DNA from: CAZLYK01 sp964563495
GTDB lineage: Bacteria; Acidobacteriota; Blastocatellia; RBC074
DNA: 64,000 nucleotides
Assembly (NCBI GenBank): GCA_964563495.1
Contig: CAZLYK010000007.1
Span: 1 to 64,000 of the forward strand
Direction of reading: 5' to 3'
The position numbers were made by a program, and so were the translations under genes. How positions within the stretch are numbered: position 1 is the first letter of the stretch; every line of letters begins with the position of its first letter. Positions 27,870 to 36,627 of this stretch are shown piece by piece. The notes below the pieces were generated by a model. That model was not told the DNA's origin, made no database searches, and saw only the letters and a program-made list of their open reading frames with translations.

Positions 27870-28135
27870 CCCGGCCATTCCGACCTCCCCTCATCCCCGG
27901 CAAATCCGCGTCGACCCGGAGTTGTAAAAATTCACTCCTTGAGTCTGTAAAATATAGTTACCGATTGCTTGTCTCGGGTTGTGTGCTACAATGGCCTAGA
28001 CTCGTCCCCGAGCCATCCATCAACCTGCTGCAAGTTTAGGACAACTTTGTTGTCGTTGCCGTTATTGGTCTGGGCTTGATAATCCGCGATTTCGTCTTTA
28101 TACCCGCGAGCGGCGGGGAGAATGAGGGGGTAACG

Positions 28136-29197
28136 ATGTTCAAGAACACTTTCTTTCGTCTGGCAGCGGCCGTCACGGTCTCCCTGTTCTTGTGCCTCGT
28201 CGGAGTCAAAGCCCAGCAGGAGCTCGGGTCAAGCCCGCCGGAAGGCTCAGGCTCAACCGCACAGTCGACGCAGGAACAAAAACCGGCCGAAAAGCCGCAG
28301 TCTGCCCAGCCGACGCCGACCATTCAAAGGCCGAGAATCGATGACAGGATCGATGATCGAATCAGGCTCGACACCGATCTGGTGACGCTGACCGTGACCG
28401 TGACCGATCCCTACAACCGCCTGGTCACGGGTCTGGATAGACAGCATTTTGAGGTCTTCGAGGACAAGGTCAAACAATCGATCGAATTCTTCAATGATGA
28501 TGATGTCCCGGTGAGTCTGGGAATTGTCTTCGACGTTTCGGGCAGCATGAAAGGGAAGATCGATCGCGCCCGTGAAGCCCTCAAGGCTTTCATCGATACC
28601 AGCCACGGCGATGACGATTTCTTCCTGGTCGGGTTCAACCAGCGGGCGAGCCTGGTGGCTGAATTCACTGACGGGGACACGCTCGCCAACAAGCTGACCC
28701 TGGTCGACCCTCGCGGCCAGACCGCGCTTTACGATGCCTCATATCTGGGGATCGAAAAGGTCCGGCAGGGTCGCCACAACAAACGCGCCCTCTTGCTCAT
28801 CTCCGACGGCCAGGACAATTCATCGCGGTACACCTACGGTGAGCTGCGCAAGCTCCTCAAAGAGGCGAACGTTCAAATCTATTGTATCGGGATTGTCGAG
28901 ATGGGCGGCGGCGCCGGCGGCACGCTCGATATGCAGGGACAGGCGATTCTCGAAGAGATCGCCCAGGTCACCGGTGGAAAAGCTTTCTTCCCGCGTTCCG
29001 CGGCCGAGCTCGAAGACGCCACCACCCGCATCGCTCTCGAACTCCGCCACCAGTACAGCATCGGCTACACGCCAACCAATGTGAAGCGCGATGGCCAGTG
29101 GCACAAGATCAAGATCCAGGTCAAACAGCCGCGCGGCCTACCTAACTTGCGTGTTCAGCATAAAGAAGGATATTACGCCGTCCAGAAAAAGAATTGA
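28136..29197 (+). CDS. Exported VWA-domain protein, acidobacterial VWFA-related type
   Basis: 353 residues from the ATG at 28136 (GAGGGGG upstream), with a Sec signal (FRLAAAVTVSLFLCLVGVKA) and a Gln/Pro-rich linker. At about 100-135 lies TVTVTDPYNRLVTGLDRQHF, the conserved entry to the acidobacterial VWFA-related domain (TIGR03436 type as I know it). The VWA domain follows, with the MIDAS motif DVSGSMKG, the Thr in DPRGQTALYDA and the Asp in LLISDGQDNSS. It probably binds proteins or matrix in a Mg2+-dependent way outside the cytoplasm. This domain type is strongly enriched in Acidobacteriota and supports the lineage call. Confidence 0.9.
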   Translation: MFKNTFFRLAAAVTVSLFLCLVGVKAQQELGSSPPEGSGSTAQSTQEQKPAEKPQSAQPTPTIQRPRIDDRIDDRIRLDTDLVTLTVTVTDPYNRLVTGLDRQHFEVFEDKVKQSIEFFNDDDVPVSLGIVFDVSGSMKGKIDRAREALKAFIDTSHGDDDFFLVGFNQRASLVAEFTDGDTLANKLTLVDPRGQTALYDASYLGIEKVRQGRHNKRALLLISDGQDNSSRYTYGELRKLLKEANVQIYCIGIVEMGGGAGGTLDMQGQAILEEIAQVTGGKAFFPRSAAELEDATTRIALELRHQYSIGYTPTNVKRDGQWHKIKIQVKQPRGLPNLRVQHKEGYYAVQKKN

Positions 29198-29230
29198 ATA
29201 GAAAAGAGAGAGGATCGACAAGACCGCTTT

Positions 29231-29236
<6 letters not shown>
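29196..29236. terminator. Shared hairpin between convergent VWA and STAS genes
   Basis: GAATAGAAA (29196-29204) and TTTCTATTC (29228-29236) pair perfectly. They overlap the TGA stop of the VWA gene and supply the TAG stop of the STAS gene. It may be a decayed family A element, whose ends are also AGAAATAG/CTATTTCT. Confidence 0.5.
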
Positions 29237-29623
<387 letters not shown>

Positions 29624-29959
29624 ATCTGGGGTTATCCAATTATTACGGCTCTTACTGCGATTTCTCCCTGCGTGAAGGTCTGCATTCTAACCGACAAAGT
29701 GTAAAGTTGAAAAAGGCTTTTATGCTTAGTTGAATTTTGTTCACCTGAGTGCAATAGAAGCGAGGCGAAGCCGAGCGAAACCCAGGGTCTGTCGAGTGGA
29801 AATAACGAGCCTGCGAAGCAGGCGACAGAGATTGCGCCTTGTCGTCCGCCGCTCGCTTCGCGAGCTTGTCTATCAAATGGATTGAGTCTGCTCGACTATT
29901 TAAAGCCGCGTCGGGCCTAAACACCCGACAAAGTGATAAACTACCCGGGAGAGGGATCC
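29624..29959. other. Intergenic region with two small hairpins
   Basis: 336 nt between the divergent STAS and O-methyltransferase genes. It holds two perfect stems with three-base loops: GCCTGC-GAA-GCAGGC (29808-29822) and GCTCGC-TTC-GCGAGC (29850-29864). No gene is supported. Promoters for both flanking genes are expected but I cannot pick them out. Confidence 0.5.
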
Positions 29960-30616
29960 ATGAAAACTTATCTTGATGCCATCCTCCAGCGCGAGCAGGC
30001 GCTTTATCTGGAGACGCTGCTTCCGGCGCGCGAAGGGGTATACCGGGAAATGGAGCAATATTCTGCCGCCCACGATGTGCCGAGCTCAGATCCGGAAGTC
30101 GCTCTCTTTTTGGCGATCACAGCCAAATCGATCAACGCCCAGCGGGCTCTCGAAATCGGTACGGCGATCGGGTATGGTGCGATCACGCTGGCAGAGGCGA
30201 TGGGTCCGAACGGGCGGGTCACGACGATCGATCCGAGCGGTGAGAGGGTGCGGATCGCCGGAGATTTCATCCGTCGCGCCGGCGTCGATTCACGGATCGA
30301 GATCATTCAGGCCAAGGCGTTGATCGCGCTGCCGCAGCTTAAGGGCCCGTTTGATCTGGCTTACCTCGACGCGGTCAAAGAGGAGTATGGTGATTATCTC
30401 GATCTGATCCTTCCGCGGATGCGGAAGGGCGGCGTGATCATGGCCGACAACGTGCTGTGGAAAGGCCAGGTGGCGACCGGGCGGCTGATCTCGCCCGAGC
30501 AAAAAGCCTCGACCGAGGCTCTCGCCGAGTTCAATCGCCGTTTCACTTCGCACCCTCAACTTCAAGGCCTAATTCTGCCTTTTGGAGATGGTCTGGCTTA
30601 TGGAATCAAACGCTAG
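29960..30616 (+). CDS. Class I SAM-dependent O-methyltransferase
   Basis: 218 residues from the ATG at 29960 (GAGAGGG upstream). The fold is that of the catechol/caffeoyl-CoA O-methyltransferase family. The SAM-binding loop is ALEIGTAIGYGAITLAEAMG (about 59-78), followed by RVTTIDPSGERV, the metal-binding DLAYLDAVKEEYGDYLDL and MADNVLWKGQV. It likely methylates a small hydroxylated metabolite in a Mg2+-dependent reaction; the substrate is unknown. Its 3' end overlaps the start of the following PLP enzyme by 17 nt, which suggests coupled translation. Confidence 0.9.
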   Translation: MKTYLDAILQREQALYLETLLPAREGVYREMEQYSAAHDVPSSDPEVALFLAITAKSINAQRALEIGTAIGYGAITLAEAMGPNGRVTTIDPSGERVRIAGDFIRRAGVDSRIEIIQAKALIALPQLKGPFDLAYLDAVKEEYGDYLDLILPRMRKGGVIMADNVLWKGQVATGRLISPEQKASTEALAEFNRRFTSHPQLQGLILPFGDGLAYGIKR

Positions 30617-31598
30617 CCAACATTTCGGCGTGGAAGTCTCGCTCGCCGGCATCCGCGCGGCCGGCCAGGTCGTTTATCGCACCATTCGTCCGAGCCCGCT
30701 CATGGAATATCCGCTGCTCAACCAGGAGATCGGGGCGAGAGTCTGGCTCAAGCACGAAAATCACCTTCCCACCGGTGCCTTCAAGATTCGCGGTGGGTTG
30801 AATTTTATGGATCAATTCGTCGTCGCGCGGAGTCACGAGGGAGTGATCGCCGCCACGCGCGGCAATCACGGTCAGTCGGTCGCCCTCGCGGCGAAGATCT
30901 ATTCCGTCCCCGCGACGATCGTCGTCCCATTCGGCAACAACCCTGAAAAGAATGCGGCGATGAGGGCTGATGGGGTGCGCCTGGTGGAATATGGCCGCGA
31001 TTTTGACGAAGCGCGTGAGGAAGTAGAGCGACTCTCTGCGGCCGAAAACCTCCGCTACATCCATTCAGCCAACGAGCCGCTGCTGATCAACGGGGTGGGG
31101 ACTTACGCCCTGGAGATTATCGAATCCGCCGGTGAGCGCGGCGAAAAGATCGACGCGATCTTCGTCCCGATCGGGCTGGGCAGCGGTATTTGCGGTGTGA
31201 TTACGGCTTTTCGCGCCCTTTCTCCCGATACAAAAATTATCGGCGTGCAGGCGGAAGGCGCGCCGAGCATCTTCCTCTCCTGGCAGGCCGGCCGGATCGT
31301 CCCGACCAGGGAGGCTCACACCTTCGCCGATGGTGTGGCGACGCGAGTTCCCGCTGAGATGACCTTCGAGATCATTCGAAAAGGCGTCGATCAAATAGTG
31401 CTGGTCAGCGAGAGCGAGATCGTCCGCGCTATCCGCCTGCTCTGGCGGACAAGCCATAATCTGGTCGAGGGAGCCGGGGCAGTCGCGACAGCCGCCTCGA
31501 TCAAGCTGAAAGACCAGTTGATCGGGCGTCGCGTAGTCAACGTGGTCAGCGGCGGCAATCTCGACACCGACTCGGTGCGAAGGGTCTTCTGTCAATAG
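30600..31598 (+). CDS. Threonine/serine dehydratase-like PLP enzyme (first of two)
   Basis: A 332-residue fold-type II PLP enzyme. The PLP lysine is in HENHLPTGAFKIRGGLNF (Lys about 60). Substrate contacts are in ATRGNHGQSVALAAKIY, and the phosphate-binding Gly loop region is VFVPIGLGSGICGVITAF. A SGGNLD motif lies near the end. It likely deaminates threonine or serine to a 2-oxo acid. There is no C-terminal ACT domain, so it is the catabolic or non-allosteric type. The ATG at 30600 has GGAG upstream inside the previous gene. A second, distinct member of the same family follows after a striking hairpin. Confidence 0.88.
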   Translation: MESNASQHFGVEVSLAGIRAAGQVVYRTIRPSPLMEYPLLNQEIGARVWLKHENHLPTGAFKIRGGLNFMDQFVVARSHEGVIAATRGNHGQSVALAAKIYSVPATIVVPFGNNPEKNAAMRADGVRLVEYGRDFDEAREEVERLSAAENLRYIHSANEPLLINGVGTYALEIIESAGERGEKIDAIFVPIGLGSGICGVITAFRALSPDTKIIGVQAEGAPSIFLSWQAGRIVPTREAHTFADGVATRVPAEMTFEIIRKGVDQIVLVSESEIVRAIRLLWRTSHNLVEGAGAVATAASIKLKDQLIGRRVVNVVSGGNLDTDSVRRVFCQ

Positions 31599-31603
31599 CG
31601 GCA

Positions 31604-31659
31604 GCAATGTTCCCGTTTGTGCGACCGCGAGGACGCGGTTGCACAAACGGGAACATTGC
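31604..31659. repeat. 26-bp stem, 4-nt loop hairpin between two PLP enzyme genes
   Basis: Arms 31604-31629 (GCAATGTTCCCGTTTGTGCG continuing to ACCGCG) and 31634-31659 are complementary at 25 of 26 positions, the exception being a G-U pair. The loop is AGGA. No T tract follows. It starts 6 nt after one stop codon and ends 21 nt before the next start. Confidence 0.85.
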
Positions 31660-31680
31660 GATCAACGGGATTTTTGGAGC

Positions 31681-32649
31681 ATGCTATCTTTCAATGACAT
31701 TCTTGAGGCGCGAGAGCGATTGCGCGGTGTGACTTACCGAACACCGGTCCTGCGGTCCAGGCAGTTCGACGAGCAGGCAAAGTGTCAGGTCTTCTTCAAA
31801 GCCGAGAATCTGCAACGGGCCGGGGCATTCAAATTCCGTGGGGCTTACAACAAGATCTCCTCGCTCACCGAAGCTGAGCGGCGGCGCGGAATCCTCGCTT
31901 ATTCATCGGGAAATCACGCCCAGGCCACGGCGCTCGCGGCCGGGCTCTTCGGCATCCCGGCCGTCATCGTCATGCCCCGGGACGCCCCGCAGATCAAAGT
32001 CAATGCGACGCGGGGTTACGGCGCCGAAGTGATCCTTTATGACCGCTATCGCGAAAGCCGTGAAGGGATAGGCGAAACGATCTGCCGCCAACGCGGTCTG
32101 ACCATGGTCCCGCCGTTTGACGATTATCAGATCATGGCCGGGCAAGGTACGGCCGCGCTTGAGCTGCTTGAAGAAGCGCCGGAGCTCGATTGCCTGCTTA
32201 TTCCCTGTAGCGGTTGCGGGTTGTTGGCGGGGTGCGCCGTGGCGGCCAAACACTTGCGGCCGGAAATTCGAGTCTTTGGAGTCGAACCGGAGGCCGGCAA
32301 CGACACGTGGCTCTCATTTCGTAAGGGGGAACGGGTCGAAATCCCGGTCCCGCAAACCATCGCCGATGGCCTGCAAACGCCGGTTCCCGGCAAGCTCACT
32401 TTCCCGATCGTTCAACAACTGGTCGAAGACATTCTTCTCGTCAGCGATCAGGAATTGATCGAAACGATGCGGTTTGTCCTGGAGCGGATGAAAATACTGG
32501 TCGAACCCTCGGGCGTGGCCGCCGCCGCCGCGGTCCGCCATGATAAACTGGACCTTTCCGGGCTTCGCGTCGGCGTGATCCTCTCGGGAGGGAACGTCGA
32601 TCTGACCAAACTGGCCGATTATCTCAAGACCGGGGCTCTTGTGGTTTGA
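31681..32649 (+). CDS. Threonine ammonia-lyase/serine racemase-like PLP enzyme (second of two)
   Basis: A 322-residue fold-type II PLP enzyme close to short catabolic threonine dehydratases and serine racemases. The PLP lysine lies in KAENLQRAGAFKFRGAYNKI (about 36-55). AYSSGNHAQATALAAGLFG contacts substrate, and LLIPCSGCGLLAGCAVAAKH is the phosphate loop region. The end carries VILSGGNVDL. It has no ACT domain. It differs clearly from the neighbouring paralog, so the two probably have different substrates (for example threonine versus serine or hydroxyaspartate). GGAG is very close to the ATG. Confidence 0.9.
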   Translation: MLSFNDILEARERLRGVTYRTPVLRSRQFDEQAKCQVFFKAENLQRAGAFKFRGAYNKISSLTEAERRRGILAYSSGNHAQATALAAGLFGIPAVIVMPRDAPQIKVNATRGYGAEVILYDRYRESREGIGETICRQRGLTMVPPFDDYQIMAGQGTAALELLEEAPELDCLLIPCSGCGLLAGCAVAAKHLRPEIRVFGVEPEAGNDTWLSFRKGERVEIPVPQTIADGLQTPVPGKLTFPIVQQLVEDILLVSDQELIETMRFVLERMKILVEPSGVAAAAAVRHDKLDLSGLRVGVILSGGNVDLTKLADYLKTGALVV

Positions 32650-32706
32650 ACTGGCCGCGCTTAGAATTGGCGGTCATTTAAATCAGATAACGGATCAATA
32701 AACAAT

Positions 32707-33576
32707 ATGGCCTGGTTCAAACGTCAAGCCGGTAAGATCGGTGAGATTGCGCCCCCCGAAGAGCGCACCGTCAAAACCGAAGGCATCTTCATCAAGTGTG
32801 AAAATGAGGATTGCAGCACGACGATCTATCGCAAGGACCTCAAGGAAAATCTCAACGTCTGTCCCAACTGCAATTACCACTTTCGGATCAGCTCTCGCGA
32901 TCGCCTGCAGATGCTCTTCGATGACGGCAAGTATCAAGAGCGCGACTCGAACATCGCTCCGACCGATCCTCTCAGTTTTGTCGACAAATCGCCCTACACG
33001 GAGCGGCTCAAGAAGGCGCGCAAGGCCACCGGACTGCTCGATGCGCTGATCACCGGTGAAGGCCGCCTCGGCGGACGAAGGGTGGTCATCTGCGCTATGG
33101 AGTTCAACTTCATCGGCGGCAGCATGGGTTCGGTGGTCGGCGAAAAGATCACGCTCGCGATCGAGTATTGCATCGAGAAGCGACTGCCGCTAATCATCGT
33201 CTCCTGTTCCGGCGGCGCTCGCATGCAGGAAGGGGCGTTGTCGCTCATGCAGATGGCGAAGATCTCCGCCGCGCTCGCCCGGATGGACGACGCCAGGCTT
33301 CCCTACTTTTCCCTGATGACCAACCCGACGACTGGCGGTGTGACGGCCAGTTACGCCATGCTCGGCGACCTGAACATTGCGGAACCCGGGGCGATCATCG
33401 GCTTCGCCGGCGCTCGCGTGATCGAACAAACGATCCGTCAAAAATTACCGAAAGGGTTCCAGCGCTCGGAGTTTCTGCTCGAGCACGGCATACTCGACTC
33501 GGTGGTTGACCGTCGCAATCTGCGCGATTTTCTGATCAACGCCTTATCCTTCACCGGACCCGATGAGAAACAATGA
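32707..33576 (+). CDS. accD: Acetyl-CoA carboxylase carboxyltransferase subunit beta
   Basis: The 289-residue beta subunit that, with AccA, transfers CO2 from biotin to acetyl-CoA, the first step of fatty acid synthesis. The N-terminal zinc ribbon is at about 33-62, CENEDC ... CPNC. The first cysteine pair is spaced CxxxxC instead of the usual CxxC. Core motifs are MEFNFIGGSMGSVVGEKITL, SCSGGARMQEGALSLMQMAK, NPTTGGVTASYAMLGD and GFAGARVIEQTIRQKLPKGF. The ATGA overlap with the next gene shows translational coupling. Confidence 0.97.
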   Translation: MAWFKRQAGKIGEIAPPEERTVKTEGIFIKCENEDCSTTIYRKDLKENLNVCPNCNYHFRISSRDRLQMLFDDGKYQERDSNIAPTDPLSFVDKSPYTERLKKARKATGLLDALITGEGRLGGRRVVICAMEFNFIGGSMGSVVGEKITLAIEYCIEKRLPLIIVSCSGGARMQEGALSLMQMAKISAALARMDDARLPYFSLMTNPTTGGVTASYAMLGDLNIAEPGAIIGFAGARVIEQTIRQKLPKGFQRSEFLLEHGILDSVVDRRNLRDFLINALSFTGPDEKQ

Positions 33577-34601
33577 CGATCTTAGGTTTTCCCCGTTTTA
33601 ATCTCCGCATCTCCCTGCTGACGGTCATTGCCGCTTGCGCTTTCGCCTGCGCCAACGATGCGGTCTCGTCGAAGAAACCCGGCGAAGGCGCGGCCGCCTC
33701 TCCGGCTACGGCCGGCTCGACGGCGGAGATCGGGCGGACGACCGGATTTGACGGCCAGCGAGCTTTCGCTCACGTCAAAGCCCTGGTCGAAATTGGTCCA
33801 CGGCCGGCCGGCTCACCGTCGGGCGGGAAAGCCGGCCAATATATCGCAAGCGAGCTCAAAAGCTATGGCCTCAAAACCTGGTTCGACGAGTTCAGGCCGC
33901 GGACTCCGCACGGCGTGATAAAAATGAGAAACGTCATGGCCGAGCTTCCCGGCGAGTCATCAGAGATCATCGTCATCGCCGGCCATTACGACACGAAAAC
34001 CTTTAAGGAATTCGCCTTCGTCGGCGCCAACGATGGGGGATCGAGCGCCGGCGCGCTGCTGGAGATCGCCCGCGCCATGGCCGCTGATCACGCCGGCGGC
34101 AAGGTCAAACACCGTTACTCATACCAGTTCGCCTTCCTCGACGGCGAGGAGGCTTTTTGCGCCGAGTGGAGCCAATGCCTGCAGGGGATGGACAACACCT
34201 ACGGCAGCAGGTTCATGGTCGAGAAACTGAAAGCGGAGAAACAGCTCGACCGGATCAAGGCCCTCATCCTGCTCGATATGATCGGCGATAAGGATCTTGG
34301 AATCCCACGTGAAGAGAACTCATCGAGCTGGCTGGTCGATGCCATCTGGGGCACGGCCCGAGAACTCGGCTACGCCCGTCAGTTTCCCAATCGCAGCCAT
34401 CTGATCACCGATGACCATATTAACTTTTTGAAAGCCGGCGTCTCCGCCGTCGATCTGATCGATTTCGATTATGGAGACGATCAGAATAGTTACTGGCATA
34501 CCAAAGACGATACCCTCGATAAAATCAGCTCCCAGAGCCTGAAGATCGTCGGCGACGTCGTCATCCTCAGTCTTCCCAGGATTGAGGCCCAAATCAGATG
34601 A
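33573..34601 (+). CDS. M28 / glutaminyl-peptide cyclotransferase-like zinc lipoprotein
   Basis: 342 residues with an N-terminal lipoprotein-type signal (AACAFACANDAV; Cys26 a possible lipidation site). The catalytic domain has the M28 zinc ligands: His and Asp in IVIAGHYDTKTF, Asp in GANDGGSSAGAL, and Glu in FAFLDGEEAFC. The C-terminal half resembles glutaminyl cyclases more than aminopeptidases, with TYGSRFMV, LILLDMIGDKD, TDDHINFLKAGVSAVDLIDF and YWHTKDDTLDK. It may convert N-terminal Gln to pyroglutamate on exported proteins, or act as an aminopeptidase. It is coupled by a 4-nt overlap to accD, an odd functional pairing. Confidence 0.83.
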   Translation: MTILGFPRFNLRISLLTVIAACAFACANDAVSSKKPGEGAAASPATAGSTAEIGRTTGFDGQRAFAHVKALVEIGPRPAGSPSGGKAGQYIASELKSYGLKTWFDEFRPRTPHGVIKMRNVMAELPGESSEIIVIAGHYDTKTFKEFAFVGANDGGSSAGALLEIARAMAADHAGGKVKHRYSYQFAFLDGEEAFCAEWSQCLQGMDNTYGSRFMVEKLKAEKQLDRIKALILLDMIGDKDLGIPREENSSSWLVDAIWGTARELGYARQFPNRSHLITDDHINFLKAGVSAVDLIDFDYGDDQNSYWHTKDDTLDKISSQSLKIVGDVVILSLPRIEAQIR

Positions 34602-34663
34602 TCCCGCGCCCGGCTGACGACCCGGGCGCCTTCGCCAAACATCGAAATCATCCAGGGGCGGTC

Positions 34664-35692
34664 ATGAATAAAACTGAGAGTCAACTGCAAACGGGGCCGT
34701 TAAATAGCGCGCTCACCAATGAAACTGAGAGGCAGATGGAAACGGGGCCATTGAAAGGCCCGAACAAACGGGACCTTTCAGGCGTGGAGGTGCTGGATTT
34801 CGTCTCGGGAAGACCGATGCCAAAGTCGCACTTTTCTTTTGTCGGCTGTGACAAGGCCGGGTATGAGAAATCCGAGAGCGCGTGGATTATTCACCAATCC
34901 GGCTACATGCGATTCAGAATAGATATCCCACGCCAGCATGGGGTGGTACTGATACCCGAATTGCGCAGAGTATCGTTCACCGGAGAAGATGATTTTGCCA
35001 TCATCAAAGTCAAAGCCAATAATCACGAATGGCTTGAGAGCATCGATCCTCGTAATCTGAATTACCAAAAACAATCCTGGTATATTCCCCATTACATGTT
35101 CAAAGAGGGCGACAATCTCCTGACGATCGGGGTCATCGAGGGGACTCAAACGGATGTCATGCTCAGGTCCGCGGCGATCATGCGGTTTGACCTGGAAACG
35201 CAGAAGAAGGATTTCTGGTGCTGGGCGGCGGTCACCGCAAGTATCGCGAAGTTCATTAACGCCGAGAGCGAGTTGACTCAATGCCAGGTGGCCAATAAAT
35301 GTTTCGGTGGAAACGAGCCTCAAAGCCCGGCCGCCAACTGCTGCGAGAGCGGGGGCAAGAAGACGTGCGATCAACCCTTCAGCTTAACCGATGCGCTGGA
35401 AGTGATGGGAATGCACGTTTCCCGTTGCAATTATCCGCTCTCGCTCACCGAGCTGCGAAATCAGATCGAGGCCGGGATGCCGGTGGCTGTCAGGATTGAA
35501 TGGAGAGGCGGCGGCGGCCATTTTGTCGTGATCACGGCGATCGGTCCTGACCATTGCGATGGAGATAGCTTTACCTGGCTCAGAATTGCCGACCCGATGG
35601 ATAAAGTCGCCTCCTATATCCCATACGGTAAACTGAAGAACACCTATAAGGGTAATGGGAAGTGGACTTATACTTATCTTGTTAAGAGGTAA
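34664..35692 (+). CDS. Papain-like cysteine protease with N-terminal beta domain
   Basis: 342 residues from the ATG at 34664 (AGGGGCGG upstream). The first ~30 residues repeat a TES/TER-Q-x-TGPL motif twice. Residues ~50-175 form a beta-rich domain. The protease domain follows: Gln180 and Cys186 in QKKDFWCWAAVTASIAKF, His286 in GGGGHFVVITAIG and Asp310 in RIADPMDK. The Gln-x5-Cys spacing is that of papain-fold enzymes, and the WCWAA motif resembles the C39-like/C70 (AvrRpt2) group. Four more Cys in CFGG, NCCES and KKTCDQ could form a metal site or disulfides. There is no signal peptide. It heads a four-gene unit that ends in a CHAT protease. Confidence 0.85.
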   Translation: MNKTESQLQTGPLNSALTNETERQMETGPLKGPNKRDLSGVEVLDFVSGRPMPKSHFSFVGCDKAGYEKSESAWIIHQSGYMRFRIDIPRQHGVVLIPELRRVSFTGEDDFAIIKVKANNHEWLESIDPRNLNYQKQSWYIPHYMFKEGDNLLTIGVIEGTQTDVMLRSAAIMRFDLETQKKDFWCWAAVTASIAKFINAESELTQCQVANKCFGGNEPQSPAANCCESGGKKTCDQPFSLTDALEVMGMHVSRCNYPLSLTELRNQIEAGMPVAVRIEWRGGGGHFVVITAIGPDHCDGDSFTWLRIADPMDKVASYIPYGKLKNTYKGNGKWTYTYLVKR

Positions 35693-35714
35693 GCCCTCAA
35701 AAGCGTGACTGACA

Positions 35715-36305
35715 ATGCCTGCTCTACCAAACATTCCAGAAGCTGAATTGCTCGATGCTCTGCGAGTAGCGATAAAAAACTCACCTCAAATCTATTCCGA
35801 TATCGCCAGGATGCTCCAGGATATCTGCGATCATCCGGAGGCTCACTGGGTACATCCCATCTATGTCGCCGGCCTCAGCGATCTGACGTCGAAGAGCGGT
35901 TTGAACGAGGCTCAAATCGCCGGCTGGCGTTACCTGGCACGGATGGAGGGCAACCGCAACTACGGGGTCGAGCTCGAACTGAAATCTGAAAAGGGCGATT
36001 ATACTTTCGCCGAATTGGATAAGGGCCCGTTTCTCGACGGCATGTTCAAGGTGCTCGAAGATGAAGATATCTCGGGAAAGATTGCTGCCGGCTTGCTCAA
36101 ACCGGCGGTTTTGAGAATCAACGCTATGGGCGTGTTTGCAGTCTGGTTGCGCGCGGAAAAGCCGTCGAAAGAGATTATCATCGTCATGCCGCCGGCGCCT
36201 TCATACCTGGAACCCTGGCCGGCCAGATATACGGTCAAACGGTTTCAGACCATTTTGAGTGGAGCAGTAAAGCGCAGGATGAAAGCGGGCGATAACCGTG
36301 TGTAG
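35715..36305 (+). CDS. Uncharacterised cytosolic protein beside the papain-like protease
   Basis: 196 residues with no family I recognise. The N-terminal ~75 residues are helical (LLDALRVAIKNSPQIYSDIA) with several His (ICDHPEAHWVHPIY). The C-terminal ~110 residues look alpha/beta (GVELELKSEKGDYTFAELDK, VFAVWLRAEKPSKEIIIVMP) and end in a basic segment (AVKRRMKAGDNRV). It has no signal peptide, membrane helix or nucleotide-binding loop. It starts 22 nt after the protease gene on the same strand, so it is probably its partner. The ribosome site is weak. Confidence 0.6.
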   Translation: MPALPNIPEAELLDALRVAIKNSPQIYSDIARMLQDICDHPEAHWVHPIYVAGLSDLTSKSGLNEAQIAGWRYLARMEGNRNYGVELELKSEKGDYTFAELDKGPFLDGMFKVLEDEDISGKIAAGLLKPAVLRINAMGVFAVWLRAEKPSKEIIIVMPPAPSYLEPWPARYTVKRFQTILSGAVKRRMKAGDNRV

Positions 36306-36387
36306 CTTTGCTGCCGATGCCGGAAGAGCCGGATCCGAACTTACCGACCACGTTGTTTTACCAGACCAACAAAAAGGAGAATCGATT

Positions 36388-36603
36388 ATGGCTGCCAAGA
36401 AAAGTCCGAGTAAGAAAGCCAAGCAGGCCGCGAAGAAACCTGTGAAAAAAGCCGGCAAGAAGCCCGCAAAGAAGCCGGCGAAGAAGCCGGCGAAGAAAGC
36501 TGCAGTCAAACAAACGCCCCTCGCACCCCGAGCGATGAGCTCTGATCAGGGCGGCGGCGGCGCCGAAGGCGCAAGTTCGACGAGCGGCGGAAGCGGCGGT
36601 TGA
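36388..36603 (+). CDS. Lys/Ala-rich peptide with Gly/Ser-rich tail
   Basis: A 71-residue protein with an AAAAAGGAGA ribosome site at ideal distance. Residues 1-40 are Lys/Ala/Pro repeats of the KKPAKKPAKK type, like the tail of histone H1. Residues 41-71 switch to QTPLAPRAMSSDQ and then a Gly/Ser-rich end (GGGGAEGASSTSGGSGG). The basic half could bind DNA, RNA or an acidic partner. The two-part design with a flexible Gly tail also suits a protease substrate. It lies between the papain-like protease/unknown pair and the CHAT protease gene. Confidence 0.65.
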   Translation: MAAKKSPSKKAKQAAKKPVKKAGKKPAKKPAKKPAKKAAVKQTPLAPRAMSSDQGGGGAEGASSTSGGSGG

Positions 36604-36627
36604 CCATCCTCAAATTCTCTGTCCTTC

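Noticed and set aside
34664..35692. Calling the papain-like protease a C39 bacteriocin-processing transporter
   Set aside because: There are no membrane helices and no ABC ATPase domain. Only the peptidase fold is shared.
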